NCBI GenBank assembly: GCA_009809945.1
Contig: WTPW01000027.1
Coordinates: 634,323 to 698,322, forward strand
Direction of reading: 5' to 3'
Source: Gigaspora margarita
Lineage: Eukaryota > Glomeromycota > Glomeromycetes > Diversisporales > Gigasporaceae
Length of the DNA: 64,000 bases
In this document: one piece after another, positions 11,519-23,935 of the stretch
Layout of the letters: every line of letters starts with the position of its first letter
Position numbering within the stretch: the first letter of the stretch is position 1
Notes under the pieces: model-generated
Database searches by the model: none
What the model was told of the DNA's origin: nothing
Seen by the model: the letters and a program-made list of their open reading frames with translations, nothing else
Position numbers and translations under genes: made by a program

Positions 11519-13165
11519 TAAAATGATTATTATTCAGTACATTTCAGTATATTGACCCAGAATCTTAAAGAATTAATACATAGTTGCTTAGAACAAAAAC
11601 ATTTTCTTATATATTTTGATGAAAACCTTTTAACATATATATATTATCTTTAAAAAACGATTTCTTTATTATCTTATCTTTAATTTAGTACATTTACCCA
11701 AACCAAACCCAAATTCTAATTATACACTACCCACTTCCTAACCTTATTCTAAATTAAAAACATTTCTAACAACGTACAAGACCAAAATTTCGTATCTACT
11801 ACAGTCCATCCAGCAAGATCGCGAATCTACCAAAATCCCAAAGCCCAATTCCCAACATTCTAAATCGCCGAAATCCAATTCCACTACATCTGATTCCAAA
11901 ATCTCAACCCCATCCAAAATTTCAAGATCACGGCTTCATCATATTCTTCGCCGAACCAAATTCGCGCTATTGAAAAAAAAAAAAGAGAAGAGTTTCAAAC
12001 GAAAAGACATGTCCCTGAACCTTCGCATGAAAAATGATAGAATTCTATCATCATCATCACGAATGGAACAATGAACTAGGATAAGAATCTATTCCGCTTA
12101 GCAACCTTACAACTCTTTTTCCCAAGGTTTATCATTTCCAAGTCCAACTCAACGATTACCTCTTCCAATGAATTTAATCCACTAACACCCTCGACAAGAA
12201 CAAGAATGAAAGTCAAGTCCTAAAGTTGAAACATAAAGATCCATGATTAGTACTATACACAAATAGAAACAAGAAAACAAAAAAAAAACATATTTATACG
12301 TATCTCTAAAAACCTGGCTATTGAAATTGTCGACGATATACAACCAATCAACAAATTCTTGAAAAAAATCTTTGGAAAGATATAACGAAAAGGATCACGG
12401 ATCCAAATTGACCAATATCGTCAATAATCCTTCCTTCTCGTGTAATTTTAACACTAAAAAAAAATTACCAAGGAAATTCTGGAGAAATACTTATCTGATA
12501 TCTGTACAATTCGCGCAACACTGACAAGTTGGTTACAACAGCAACTTTCCCGACCTGAACTTCAGTAATCGGTCAAGAAAATCAACTGAGTCTAACCCAT
12601 ATAACAAGTACCAAAAAAACCTAGCAACCAAAAGGAGTACAAGACAAAACACAACTATATATAATTCCCCCCTCAAGATGCCGATTCGTTATCCTGAGGC
12701 AAAAAGAAAGAAAATTGTTTTTATTACTTCAAAAAAAATAAAATAAAAATTGTTTACTTATCTCAAACATCCGAAAGCCTATCCAAGAAGTAACCTGATC
12801 CTGGCCACAAGAAGTTACTCAAGGACCTACAACTTTCTTAAAAAGAAAAGGTTTTAATTCAAATAATCGATTCCCAAGACCCTGACCTACTAAATCTACG
12901 TTGAAGACCAAAGCCCAGGACTCCACAAAGAAGAACCGGTAGACCAAGTGCCCATCTACGAAAAGGAAGAAAATTAATTAAATAAAAAAATAAAAAAATA
13001 AAAAAATAAAGTACTTATGTTGAAAGAAAAAAAACCCCCCAAGACAAGACCCTACCGGAAACAAAACTTACTGATATCTTTAAATTTAAACGGCAATTTA
13101 AAGATACTCTGTGATCTTAGATCCAAATGTGATCGTATTACGTCAAAAAAAAATAATAATAAAAA
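11519..13165. other. Retroelement interior without recognisable ORF
   Basis: C- and A-rich on the plus strand and less AT-rich than the rest of the window. All frames are closed by frequent stops. No retroviral motif seen. It may be the decayed upstream part of the captured gene whose kinase end follows. Confidence 0.5.
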
Positions 13166-13758
13166 TATCTACATCGAGATATTTATCCTGGAAATATTTT
13201 GAAAGAAGATTATGAACCATATATTACCGATCTAGATTTATCAAAACTGCTTGATAAAAGGAATGAAAAAATCGTATCCATAGAGTTTTACCTTACAACG
13301 CACCAGAGCTCTCTCAAACAAACCACATACTCGAGCTTAGATATTTATTCATTCGGAATAATCATGAAAGACCTCAACCAAATGAAGCAAGACCCAATAC
13401 TAGAAAATGACTCTAGTACATAATCGCCCAAGCAGCAAATTCCAATGTACAAGAAATAAAGTCCAGTGCCAAGTCTCAAACCTAACAAGACCACTCTCAG
13501 GTCAAAACTTGCCTCAAACACAAGAACTAATCAAACAAGAATATGACGGCCAAGCTATACTAACAAAGGCATAACTAAAGACCTTTACGAACGGCAAGAT
13601 CTAAACCTATGAACTACTCCAGCACCTGGATCCACGAAACAATCAAATTGAACGATCAAAGACTTCGACACCGACTACGACGAAGAAGTCTATGAACTTC
13701 AAGAAACAACCCCAAGTTCTAAGTTCGGTCCCTATATTAAAGAAAAAAAAAAGGTAAC
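13166..13758 (+). pseudogene. Protein kinase fragment carried by the LTR element
   Basis: Motifs of a kinase C-lobe appear in the right order. HRD at 13172-13180 (context LHRDIYPGNILKEDYEPYI) is the catalytic loop. It is followed by DLDLSKLL, where the usual DFG or DLG has become DLD. Then LPYNAPELS (APE at 13300-13308) lies in a different frame, and TYSSLDIYSFGIIMK (DIYSFGII at 13340-13366) returns to the first frame. Two compensating shifts therefore disrupt it. A stop at 13160 precedes the catalytic loop. Downstream pieces such as DYDEEVYELQETTP (to about 13757) resemble the tail of the same gene. The motif style is that of the kinase family greatly expanded in Rhizophagus. It lacks the N-lobe and cannot be active. 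Confidence 0.75.
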
Positions 13759-13983
13759 ATGAGAGTTAACCGGAAAATTTAATTTAACATTACACATGAT
13801 CTTCTAGTGTAACATGGTGACTAGTACATGATGACCGATCGAATATGTACTATAACTCGTGACCGAAACTAGAGATCGGAGCTACGAAAAATTTATACTA
13901 ATGATTATTTGCGTTACTTACTTCGAAGCTACATGAAGCATTAAACGAACAATTCGCACATTCTCATGGAATTCGAAAATAAG

Positions 13984-13993
13984 TCCGGGAGAA
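13984..13993 (+). other. Purine-rich tract before the 3' LTR
   Basis: CCGGGAGAA lies directly upstream of TGTTGACC, in the place of a polypurine tract; it is short and imperfect. Confidence 0.45.
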
Positions 13994-14690
13994 TGTTGAC
14001 CTATAGAAATTGCTATGAACCACAAAATCGATCATAACTCTTGATCCACCAATCCAAATTGAATAAAACCACCACCATTCAAATCAGCTCACTGAGACGA
14101 TTCCAACGAGCTATAGATCATCCCTGTACGACTACTGGATGACAAGATCGGAACCAATAAGTGATCAATCATGTGATCTGTAATTTGATTGGCTAAGCAA
14201 TTACTGCGGGCAAAAGCGTCACTAGTAGCATTTGTAAAATATGTCATATTTGTAGCATATATTCTATATATTTTATTTATTCAACATATATCATTTATTA
14301 CATATATTTTATTTATTTATACTATTTATACTATATATTTTATTAGTAGTAGATATAGCATATATTACACATGTAGTAGATATAGTCTATTACATTTGTG
14401 AAAAAACAAAATGTATAAAAGCAGCAGATGTGGACCNGAGTCTTCATACTCTTTCACTAATAAATACATTTATTTATTATTTAAATTAAACAATTACTAG
14501 TATCTTCATATACTTTTAATTGTAGCCTCTTTCGTAATTGCAAATTGCCAAAAATCTTCTTTGTTAAGTTTTATTAAAAAACGCCTCTCGACTTAGATAT
14601 ATCACAGTAACAAGTGAGGTTACACACCGTTCACTGTCTAAGGTCGCTCTAGTTACCTACTATCTTTAAAAAAGTGGATATAGGATAACA
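13994..14690 (+). repeat. 3' LTR, 697 bp
   Basis: Copy of 9056-9763 with about ten substitutions, a 4-bp TTTA insertion, and a gap at N 14437 where 14 bases present in the 5' LTR are missing (probably an assembly gap). Confidence 0.92.
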
Positions 14691-14814
14691 CTATATATAA
14701 AATTTGCAGATGCTACTTTTAAGTATATAGTCTAATTAGTATAATATATAATTACTTTTTAAAGATAACACATGCCATAAAATGATATTTATGAATCAGA
14801 TACAATATAGAAAC

Positions 14815-14998
14815 AGGGGATGATATTTGTGAGATGGCTAAAGATTTATCAAAAACTTTAATAGCAAATATAGAACCAAATCACAATAATATAGCTATTG
14901 AAAAAACTATTAATGAAGATATAAAATCAAAAATTCAAAAACAAAAAGCAAGACAATTAAAGGGATTTCTAGGTTGTTTTTTTGGAAATGGCCTTTAG
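14815..14998 (+). pseudogene. Unidentified coding fragment
   Basis: An open stretch reads ETGDDICEMAKDLSKTLI and continues, hydrophilic and Lys-rich, to a stop at about 14998. Composition and codon use look protein-like, but there is no start in a good context and both flanks are closed. Family not recognised. Confidence 0.35.
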
Positions 14999-15925
14999 AA
15001 GATAGGTATAGTGGATATATTTGCGCATGCCCATTGTCTCATTTTGGAGAATGGAATAATTTTTTCTCTGCATACTTAAATTAGCTTTTGAATATTCCAC
15101 TTTATAAGCTACAACCAACAAAATCAGAGCATACGATACCAAAATCTGCATGAACAATTTCAGTAGATACAAAGCTCATTGAGTATTACACATCATTCAA
15201 CAAATTCAGCAAATTCTCAAATTTGAAACTAAAATAGTATACTTTGCTTACTCTAGTTGAAGAAAAATATGATGAAGTTAAGAACAATATATATTACTAA
15301 TTTATATACAAAGTAGTTCTAATTGTTTAAAAGAAAAAACATGATAGATAACAGTAAATAATATAGTTCTAATACATATATATTTTATTTCTACCTTTTA
15401 TTCAAAATATCCAATCAATTTAACTAGATTCTATAGTTTTAATTGCAATTCCTAAGTATGTTATGCAAAAGAACTAATAAATATTATAATTACTTCACCC
15501 ATTAACTGACTTTTTTACTATAGTATAATAGATGTAGAATTTCTGTTGACTAAAGGGTGGGCATTAAAAGGTAACCAAAAGTTAGATAAGAGGTGGTACT
15601 AGAATTAAAAGAGATATAAAATCTATGTTAGAATGTTTTTTTTTTTATACGGAAATCAAAGAAGTGAAGAAAGAATGAGCACAAAGGCTATGCATTGTGA
15701 GCTCCTATAATATGCTAAAGGTAGCAAACAAGAATAACAGGAAATTCTAAAATCCAAACAATACAAAATTGGTTAAATTCATATGCTCAAACCTTTAAAA
15801 AAAGGGCAACAGAACACAAGCTTGAATTAGCAAATAAATAAAATATTTTACAAATTTGAAAGATAATTATAATAAAATCAAAACTTAAGTTTTCTGTATT
15901 TTAAAATAAAATTTTCAATAGAGTA

Positions 15926-16024
15926 GGGTTTGGACCTGGTTGAAATTATTACTATATAGCTATAGCTATAATAATTTGCTCAGATAAACTGGGTAAACTA
16001 ATAATACCAGGTCCAATCTCTAAT
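15926..16024. repeat. Short foldback (about 100 bp)
   Basis: TTGGACCTGGT on the left is repeated inverted as ACCAGGTCCAA on the right, each followed inward by an ATTATTA block, around a CTATATAGCTATAGCTATA centre. MITE-like; no TSD identified. Confidence 0.6.
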
Positions 16025-17241
16025 TGTGAGCAGCTTTTTTTAAAGTACTAAATTGCATACCACTAATGAGAAATGTGTATGCATTTGAATATTTTAGTGT
16101 GCAATAGATCCTATTGTAGTGCAGTATAGTACTCACGGAATTCTGTCTTCATAATTATATCCTATTATTAGTTGGTTCTTTGGTCAGAAATAAAAAAAAA
16201 GTTTATAACTTAAAAACCTTTATATTTTTTTTACTTTTTTGTAAAAAGGCTAAATAATTTACAGATCTTGGAAAGAAGAGCAGGGCTAGGAGGTTATTAC
16301 TTTGCGTAGAAGGAATCTTCAGGACTTTATACCAAAGTTCTTCATGTTCAGTAATAAGCTTTTGTCAAATGGGTTCATTTTACTAAAAAACTTCAGCAAT
16401 CTAATAATGTTAGTAGCATAAAAAGCTTAAATATGAGATTTTAAAATTTAGCCTATTAAAAATTTGAGCATGCTTATTAATTTGATATTACTGTATTATA
16501 AAGTCTTACTTAGTAAATATTGTGTTCAACAAAGTAAACTTTTTATAAAAAAATTTTTACATTTCATGATTTTGATACCAAAATCTTGTAATACTCCTGT
16601 ATTGTTTGTACTACTTTTATAACCAAATTTGCTTTAATTTTTTGTCCTTACTTATAGCTTTAAAAATTCAATTCGAACCTTACACATATATGATCTGCAT
16701 CATGTTATCATATAAAAATTTGATCAGTTGACTGGCAGATCATTAATTAACTTTATTGATTCTTTGCTTCATAGAAATGTCTTTGTTATTTACAGCATTA
16801 TGTTTTACTAAAAATGTTACTAGTAATGACAGATACATCTCTAGAACTGCTTTGTACTGAATTAACTATAATGCTAACAAATTTAAAGAAATTACTTTAA
16901 AGGATTTATAGCTAATTCTGAATTATTAATTGTGCCTTTTGAAAAAAAGTCTATTGTATTAATAATTGGTCACTGTATTTATAAAAACATGGAATATGTA
17001 TATACTTATTACTATAATTGGTTTTATCTTTGTCAACTAAACAAATTAATTTTGTTATAAAATATCATAGTTTTGTAATTGTAAACAACTTCTTATATAC
17101 AAATTATATATTATATTCAACATAATACATAACTTGATTATTTGAGTTGTAATCAGTTTGTGATTACAAGACTGTTTATTATATAATTAACTAATCTTTA
17201 AAATTCTTTTTATATATACTGTACTTTATTATTTTTCTTTA

Positions 17242-18004
17242 GGCTACTTTGGTCCAAGCAGTTCCAATTTCTTCTTCTGAAGGTAATAATGTTCTTAAGT
17301 TTTCCTAACTCATCACCTTTATTAACTTATACTGCTACTATAGTATCTGATTCTTATATTCCTGATAATCAAGGTGGACAAGAAAGTTTTGCATTAGCAA
17401 GAAGGTTATATAACAGGGTCACTAATAACAAAAATGTGGATTCAAGAGTTATTGTTTCATATATGAATGAAAATAATTGATATAATGCCATAAAAAATAA
17501 TTTGAAAAAACAGTCATGTCTGTAATTGGATGTTTAAAAATTGGAACAGGAAAACTTCTTCATATACTTGTATCTGACATTGAGTAGACTTATATTTTTA
17601 GTGATTTTCAAATTCTGGGTCCTGCAAATGATACAAAGATTAATTCATAATTTGAACTTGATATAAATCTTGACAGTATTGAAGAAAAATATGCTATAAT
17701 AACTTCACAAATCTCTCAAAAAAGACTAAAGATCAATCAATATGAACCAATAAATAACAAATATTCAAGTGATAAAGTAACTTTCTATAATTTTGTAGAT
17801 TTTATTTCTCAGATCCAAAAAGAAACTCCTACTCCTAAAACAACCTATGGTGAACCATCTTCATCAACCACTAATTGTAACTCTATATCTCAGAATACAA
17901 ATCAAAAAATTCCTTCATATGCAACTCGTATTAAAGATGAAGATGATATTCTTATAAGCAATGATAATTCTAATGAACTTCTTCATGTTCAACCCAAAGT
18001 ATAA
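17242..18004 (+). pseudogene. Degraded gene, family not identified
   Basis: A splice-acceptor-like TTTCTTTAG leads into ATLVQAVPISSSEG. From 17289 an open frame reads through IVSDSYIPDNQGGQESFALA and RVIVSYMNENN to a stop at 17480. The same protein appears to continue after a frameshift with SVIGCLKIGTGKLLHILVSD, then two in-frame stops, and a Ser/Thr/Asn-rich tail ending ELLHVQPKV at about 18002. The block with alternating hydrophobic residues (RVIVSYM .. SVIGCLKI .. LHILVSDIE) could be an OB-fold-like beta barrel, but this is only an impression. One frameshift and three stops make it a pseudogene. Confidence 0.45.
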
Positions 18005-18558
18005 CATCTAATACTAAAAGTAAACATGCATAAAAGCTTCACTGACCAAAAAATAGTCTTTTAGTATTATTTTTTATATTATTACTTTTTGTTTATTATT
18101 AACAAAAGTTACCTAATGATTACATTTGTACTTTTGCTTAGAAATTGCTGTTACTAGTATTTTTTCAAATCAATTTTTCTTCTATATAAGAGTTTATGAA
18201 GATATAGATTTTTTTAATAGATTATGAATATATTTGTATTTGCAATATGCAGTTTTTATTATTTTTTTTCTGGTTAAGGTGCTCACTTTTGGAGTAAGAG
18301 TTTTATTTAAGAAATTTTAAATTAAGAGTACCTATATAGAGGATGCCCAACATAGTATATTAATGAGAGTACAACTAGCCACACCTGCAACTTTTGGTTG
18401 CCTATTTAAGTAGCCATCTGGGGTTCTATCCTAGCTGCCATACCTGCACATTGCATACCAGTCATTGCCTATTTAAACCCTCTAATTATTGTCATCTGCC
18501 AATTCCATCTTGTATTACCAGAACACAATTCAGATACTTTTCTACCTCCTTAGAACTA
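18005..18558. other. Non-coding DNA, left part of a less AT-rich repeat
   Basis: From about 18290 the sequence becomes less AT-rich. It appears to continue beyond the element at 18559-19702, which seems to have split a single older repeat (about 18290-20400). No ORF of interest. Confidence 0.45.
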
Positions 18559-19702
18559 CAGTTGACCCTCCCCAAACCAGTATGCATAGTGAACAGGTTT
18601 TGTATCAGATTTGGGAGGGTATCAGATTTAAAAATATCACATGAAAAATCAACACGAATTGACCAATAATATTTCAGGATTTAATATGTATCGCATGTTG
18701 ATTAGCCAATGAAATCGTGACTTTTAGAAAAGATGAAAATAAATAAAATCGAAATGAAACTAAAGAAATTTAGTTAAAATTATATTTAAGTTCACGATAA
18801 ACATTACCAGGATGTTCTTGTAAAATAAGTCAAACATGTCTTTATTAACTTAGATTGTTTTTAACTAATTTACTATCACTATCTGCTATTAACAAATTTA
18901 CTATAATCTTATATATCTTATGTACTCAACGATGTATCTAATCATAACTCACACCACTATTCTATAACAAACACCCTTTCGACCTTGGTATACACAGCAT
19001 ATTACAAGTTTTCCTATGTATCTAATTTTATAATCTAAAAAAAAAAGCAAAATTTAAGTTAATTAGCTACATGTACTATTATATATCAGATATATAATTT
19101 TATTGATTTTTTTTTGAAAGATTTATATAGCGTATATGATAATATTTACTTAAATTAATACTCCTTACTTACGTTAACTGTGTAAATCATCATTCTAAAC
19201 GTTTTTACCTTCTTTTTTTGTTTGTATAGCAAACGGATTTTGGTAAAATAATGGCTTAAAACTTCTTATATTCCTTGTAATTTCAGTAGAAAAGTCATGT
19301 TATAAAAGTTGGTGGATTAAGCAAATATGTTGTAGAGCAGAGTGAAAGCATCAAATTTACTTAGTACGTTTTATCTTTCAAGAAGTTAAAGTACTTGAGC
19401 TTCCGAAAAGCATTGTAAAACGTATAACAAAAACTATAATGATCTACAAACTCGGGGCACTCAGAATGTTCCTAACTTGCTATTAAATTAATATTACGTC
19501 ACGTGAAAAATGGTAAGTTTTATGCGATTTAATTGGTTACATTTACATAATGCTATTTAGCTAATCAGGAACTTGGATATAATAATTATCAGAAATGACA
19601 GGTTATCAGGTATTAATTATAGAACAGATATGGTGGATCAATTTTTAACTGATTATAGCAGGTTATCAGTTTTGACAGTATCGGTTTGGGGAGGGTTGAC
19701 TA
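18559..19702. mobile_element. Mariner/pogo-like non-autonomous element, 1.14 kb
   Basis: The left end reads CAGTTGACCCTCCCCAAACC; the right end is its inverse, GGTTTGGGGAGGGTTGACTA, with one mismatch at the last base. It is flanked by TA (18557-18558 and 19703-19704). A TIR starting CAG with a TA duplication fits the Tc1/mariner-pogo group. The interior has no transposase frame. Confidence 0.88.
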
Positions 19703-20950
19703 TAGTTTATTCTCAGTGAGAGACTTAGTAGTGTGGCTCCTGTTCTACTTAGGTATCACCTATGCTTTAGTAATTTATATATCTACTAAGATGGACTACT
19801 TGTAGTCAGAGATTATCCTTAAATCACTACTATTACCTACTTCTGCCCTTGCAGAGTTCACTAAGCCCTAGTAACTATATACTTAGTCCTTTTCTGGTTT
19901 TCCTGACCTGCTTTCTGCCTGCTCCCAATTTGTAGGTCCAGAAGGGTTGGTCAGCTCATCTTTAAGAACCAAATAGACTTTTCCCCTTGGTACATGCTGC
20001 TGAAATACAGGTTCTTTTCTTCTGATGTGATTCTGGCAGCCCAATTGGTAGGGTCCTCTACCCTCTTGTTATAGGCTTACTCACTAGCCTATACATGCTA
20101 TCCAATTCCTTTCTGTATTACCATCAAAAGCACAACTACTCTCAGCTTAGGTCTTGCCAAGTGTTCTCGATCTTCAAGTTCTTTTGGTATTACACAATTC
20201 TATTAATATGCATAACATATCTAGAATCTCCTATATTAACAGAATTAACCAAGAGGTAGTGCAACCTGAGTTACAGGTCTTATTATGACCCAACTTATTG
20301 ATGAAGATTATTACTATAGCACAGGTATAATTTTTAAAAATTGTCTCCAGTAGAATTTGAACTCTACATCTAAGTTACATATTCCTTGGCAGGTAACAAC
20401 TTCCTAACTTCACTATTTCAACATACTCCTGTTTTTATTTTTCTTAGTTAATTATTTCTCATCTTCAAACAAAAATAAATATTCTTTTTTAAATATTTTT
20501 ACAAAAATGTTTTTAAAAAAATATATTGTATATGTACATGTATTATGCTTGGTAATGTTGATAATCTATTGTGCTTCTTTTTTTCTCTGTTACTTAAGTG
20601 CTAATAATTGTTTTACATAGTATAATTTAGATTTTACTATGTAAAAACTTTTAATAATTGACCAAAAATCAATTATATCTATAAATAGGCTATACTCAGT
20701 TTTTTTGTGTCTAAAATTCTCTAAAAAAAAGTAGTTTATTTTCATAAATATACAGTATGTATTTAATTCTATTAACCAAATTTATTTTTTCTAAAAATTT
20801 TTTAAATCTATTAATATCTAACTCCTTATCACTCTGATCTATACTGTTTTATTTTGGTTATAATAGAAATAAATATATTTTATTAATTTATATTTTATCA
20901 AGATAGTTTAATTTTATTATGTAATACTTACAATACCAAATAATTATATA
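19703..20950. other. Non-coding repeat DNA
   Basis: 19703-20300 is less AT-rich and without long ORFs on either strand. A tRNA-like D-arm phrase (CAGCCCAATTGGTAGGG, about 20039) suggests a possible SINE, but no matching B box is present. 20450-20950 is plain AT-rich DNA. Confidence 0.45.
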
Positions 20951-20973
20951 TAACTGCTCAATCTACCTTTTGA

Positions 20974-23935
20974 TTGCACTTCTGGATTGTAAAATTTCTG
21001 ATTAAAATTTTTGATTGCCTTTTATTTTTAGTTGAATTTTGCTTATCCTTTGTTGTTAAAAAAAAGTCTAATTACAATATTCAAACTTTTCATCTTATCT
21101 TTTTTGCTGAAGTATTGGAACAATCTGGAGAAACTCTAGCTAAATCTTCTGCTAATATTATTTTTGAACCATATACTTTTAGAAATGAGATAAATCAAAA
21201 CTTGTCAAATGGACTATTTATTTCTAATGTGCCACCTTAAATGAACCTATTAATCATTCTTATTATCATTTGACTTCTGCTCTTCATCAGCTTATACATC
21301 AATTTGACTCTAAAATTTTACTTGATCATCCCTATATTTCCTGTACTTATTGTTTTGTTCTTATGCTAAACTCTTCAACACAATGGATTCCTTATAAAGA
21401 AGGTACTTCATATACTATTACTCAAGTTTTTTCTATACCTTTTTGCACATGAACAAATAATAGAAATGTTAGACAAGTTGCTATTTGTAATGGGTGTAAA
21501 AATGAAAGAATATGTCACTATCCTCCGATATTACCCCAAATTCTACCTGTCATACATAATTTCTATGATATATAGAAAATACCTTTCTCCTGTTTTTATA
21601 CAGTGCTCATTGGAGTGCTTTGCTAGTGCAAATTGCTATAAATTATCATTATTTTCAAGAAAATATTAATTTATCACATAATTACAAACTTTTCAATTGT
21701 ATTCTGGATTAACTAGCTCTTATTTAAATGGGATCTTTGCTAGAAAAATCACCCTCTGACATTTTCCAATCAGGCTAATTTAGACAAACTTAAAGAATTA
21801 TACTGGTTTTTATTTGCATACAAATCATTTTTTGACTTTATTGATTCGAAAGTTTATTTGATGCACCATTGAATCAATAAAGCAAAAGATGATTTGGATT
21901 TATATAAGAACTAGTATATTGTTCTAAATTTGTTTGAAATTACTGATCAGAAAATGTTGAAAGGTAATTTTCCTAGCAAAGATCCCAAATGCTAATGAAC
22001 TACTAATATCTGCATCAAATTGGCTTAAGCTTGCTAATCCTCTTATTTATAAATATGCATTAATTGATAATCCACCTATCAACTGGAAAATAGGCAAAAT
22101 GTGGCATGCTCCATCTAAATTTTTTTTCTTACAAAGTTAATGATACATGTCCACTAATTGAAAGCTATAGAGCTCATCGAGACGCATCTAACAGGTTAGA
22201 TTATCCAAATAGGCCTAATAGATGGCGAGTTATCATTGAAAAACGATTGGCTGACTATATAAAAATCCGTGACAGAGATTACATATGAAAATCACTATAG
22301 GCGAAATGTGGTGATCTTCCATCTAAAACTTTTTTCTTACTAAGTTAATGATACATGCCACTAATTGAAAGTTGTAGAGCTCGTCGTGACGCATCTAATC
22401 GTGGTTAGATCATCCAAATCGGCCCAGTAAATGGAGAGATATCATCGAAAAACTATTGGTCGACTATATAAAATCTCTATGTAAACAATATTTGTTTATA
22501 TAGAGATTTTATATAGTCGATCAATGGTTTTTCGACGATATCTAGCCATCCACTGGCCCGATTTGGATGATCTAACCACCGTTAGATGCGTCTTGACGAG
22601 CTCTACAACTTTTAATTAGTGGGCATGTATCGATAACTTAGTAATAAAAAAAGTTTTAGATAGAAGCACGCCACATTTCGCCTATAGCAGTCACAGATTT
22701 TTATATAGTTGGCCAATTATTTTTTGTTGATAACTCACCATTCACTGGGCCAATTTGGATAACTAACCACTGTTAGATGCGTCTCAATGAGCTCTACAAC
22801 TTTCAATTAGTGGACATGTATTGTTAACTTAGTAAGAAAAAAAATTTTAGATGGAGCACGCTACATTTTGCCTATTCTCCAGTTGACAGGCAGATTATCA
22901 ATTAAGCATAATTATTAGTGACCCTTCTTCAATGATACTTGTTCCTATTTCTTTATTATTAGCTTACCAATCTATTCAATCTACCTTTTAATCTAATAAT
23001 ATTTATCGAAATAATCTTTCTGATAATTTACCTCACCCTCCTGATTTGGTTATTCTGAATAACCCTTTCCCTCAAGAATTCACAATAAAGATACACATTT
23101 TAGTCACCTAATAGCTAGCTTAATTGTTGGTACTAATAAACTACTTATATTTAATAATCCCAATTTAGAGGCTTTTATATTCCCTGATTTGTTTTCTAAT
23201 AGTCAAGGCCACTATGAAAATATAAAACCTCTTCTAAATTTTCAACCTTTAGTTAATATCTATAGAAAGTATATGAAACTATATTTGCTTTGTCCTGATT
23301 CTCACTTTCACCTCTATTGGTATTGGTCTCATTTTTATATCTAGCTTTAGAAAAAAACTATTTTTAAAACCATCATCACATATTATTGACTAGAAACATT
23401 AATCATGAATATCACTCTACAAGAGCCGATTTAATTGCTAAAAGCTCTTATAGTACACAAAGTATTCTTGATAAAACTATAATAACTATATTCCTTCTAA
23501 TCTTTATACTACTGCTTTTTTTTTCAACAAAAACAATATCAAGTTAATACTATATTAAGCTCTTATGGTCTTTCACAAATATTTTATATAATGACCATAG
23601 ATGAGAATAAATGGCTTTATTTATATGAGCTACTTCAACAAACTAATAATAGAGATACACTACCTACTAATCATCCTCTGCATACAATTTATAATGATCT
23701 TTCTGACCCAATTTCTGAGCCTGAATTATATGCTTTGGTATTACAATTCCAAATACATTATTGTGACCATAGATGTAGTATCCAAACTTCTAGTGAAAGT
23801 CTATGTTCTAAAGGTTTTCTCAACCTTTGTCTAATAGAACTTAAACCAATTTTATATTATTATTCTATTCCAATTATTATTTTTAGACTTCTATTTGTAG
23901 TCAATATGTATATTTAGTAAGAGTTAATACAGCCC
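20974..23935 (+). pseudogene. Helitron replicase/helicase, N-terminal part, decayed
   Basis: Pieces in changing frames follow the N-terminal half of Helitron proteins from this fungal group: HPYISCTYCFVLMLNSS (about 21320), YLSPVFIQCSLE (about 21580), LYSGLTSSYLNGI (about 21697), NELLISASNWLKLANP (about 22000). After the foldback come NLEAFIFPDLFSNSQGHYEN (about 23165), TRADLIAKSSYSTQSIL (about 23421), and the open frame 23591-23917 with MTIDENKWLYLYELLQQT, EPELYALVLQFQIHYC and SLCSKGFLNL. The last block resembles the cysteine-containing segment before the Rep catalytic domain. The HUH Rep core and the helicase are missing. Many stops; not functional. I saw no Helitron ends. Confidence 0.72.
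22047..22913. mobile_element. Foldback element, ~870 bp, two ~200-bp units per arm
   Basis: The sequence is one long palindrome centred at about 22490 (AAACAATATTTGTTT). The outer end ATGCATTAATTGATAATCC reappears inverted near 22895-22913. Each arm holds two tandem copies of a ~200-bp unit: left units start AGGCAAAATGTGG (about 22093) and AGGCGAAATGTGG (about 22299), each followed by CATCTAAA..TTTTTTCTTAC, GACGCATCTAA and GACTATATAAAA. The right arm has both units inverted. There are thus four copies in head-to-tail plus inverted order. No TSD found. It lies within the Helitron pseudogene, and the open frame at 22106-22288 is a repeat translation. Confidence 0.85.

Larger units (their letters stand above)
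9056..14690 (+). mobile_element. LTR retrotransposon without recognisable pol, 5.6 kb
   Basis: Two direct long terminal repeats (9056-9763 and 13994-14690) begin TGTTGACC and end GGATAACA, the usual TG..CA. The flanks carry CTAT (9052-9055 and 14691-14694), a likely TSD. A possible primer-binding site follows the left LTR and a short purine run precedes the right one. The 4.2-kb interior contains one long ORF (10376-11518) and a broken kinase fragment, but no protease, reverse transcriptase, RNase H or integrase motif in any frame I read. It is therefore probably a non-autonomous (LARD-like) element that depends on enzymes supplied elsewhere. The LTRs differ at only about ten positions plus small indels, so insertion was fairly recent. 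The interior after 11.6 kb is noticeably less AT-rich than its surroundings. Confidence 0.88.
14691..17240. other. AT-rich region with gene debris
   Basis: No intact gene. It contains the coding-like piece at 14815-14998 and a short inverted repeat at 15926-16024; the rest shows no recognised structure. A phrase reading DLHHV at about 16696 is too short to assign. Confidence 0.5.

Noticed and set aside
16690..16850. Phrase DLHHV followed by KFDQLTGRSLINFIDSLLHRN as a second copy of the DDE-like gene
   Set aside because: Only five residues match the DLHH motif of the 7-kb pseudogene; the following residues and the flanks do not.
20030..20080. tRNA-like D-arm (CAGCCCAATTGGTAGGG)
   Set aside because: No acceptor stem, T-arm or B box at the right distance, and the fragment around 20350 with a GTTCAAAT-like loop is on the other strand. 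No tRNA gene can be folded.
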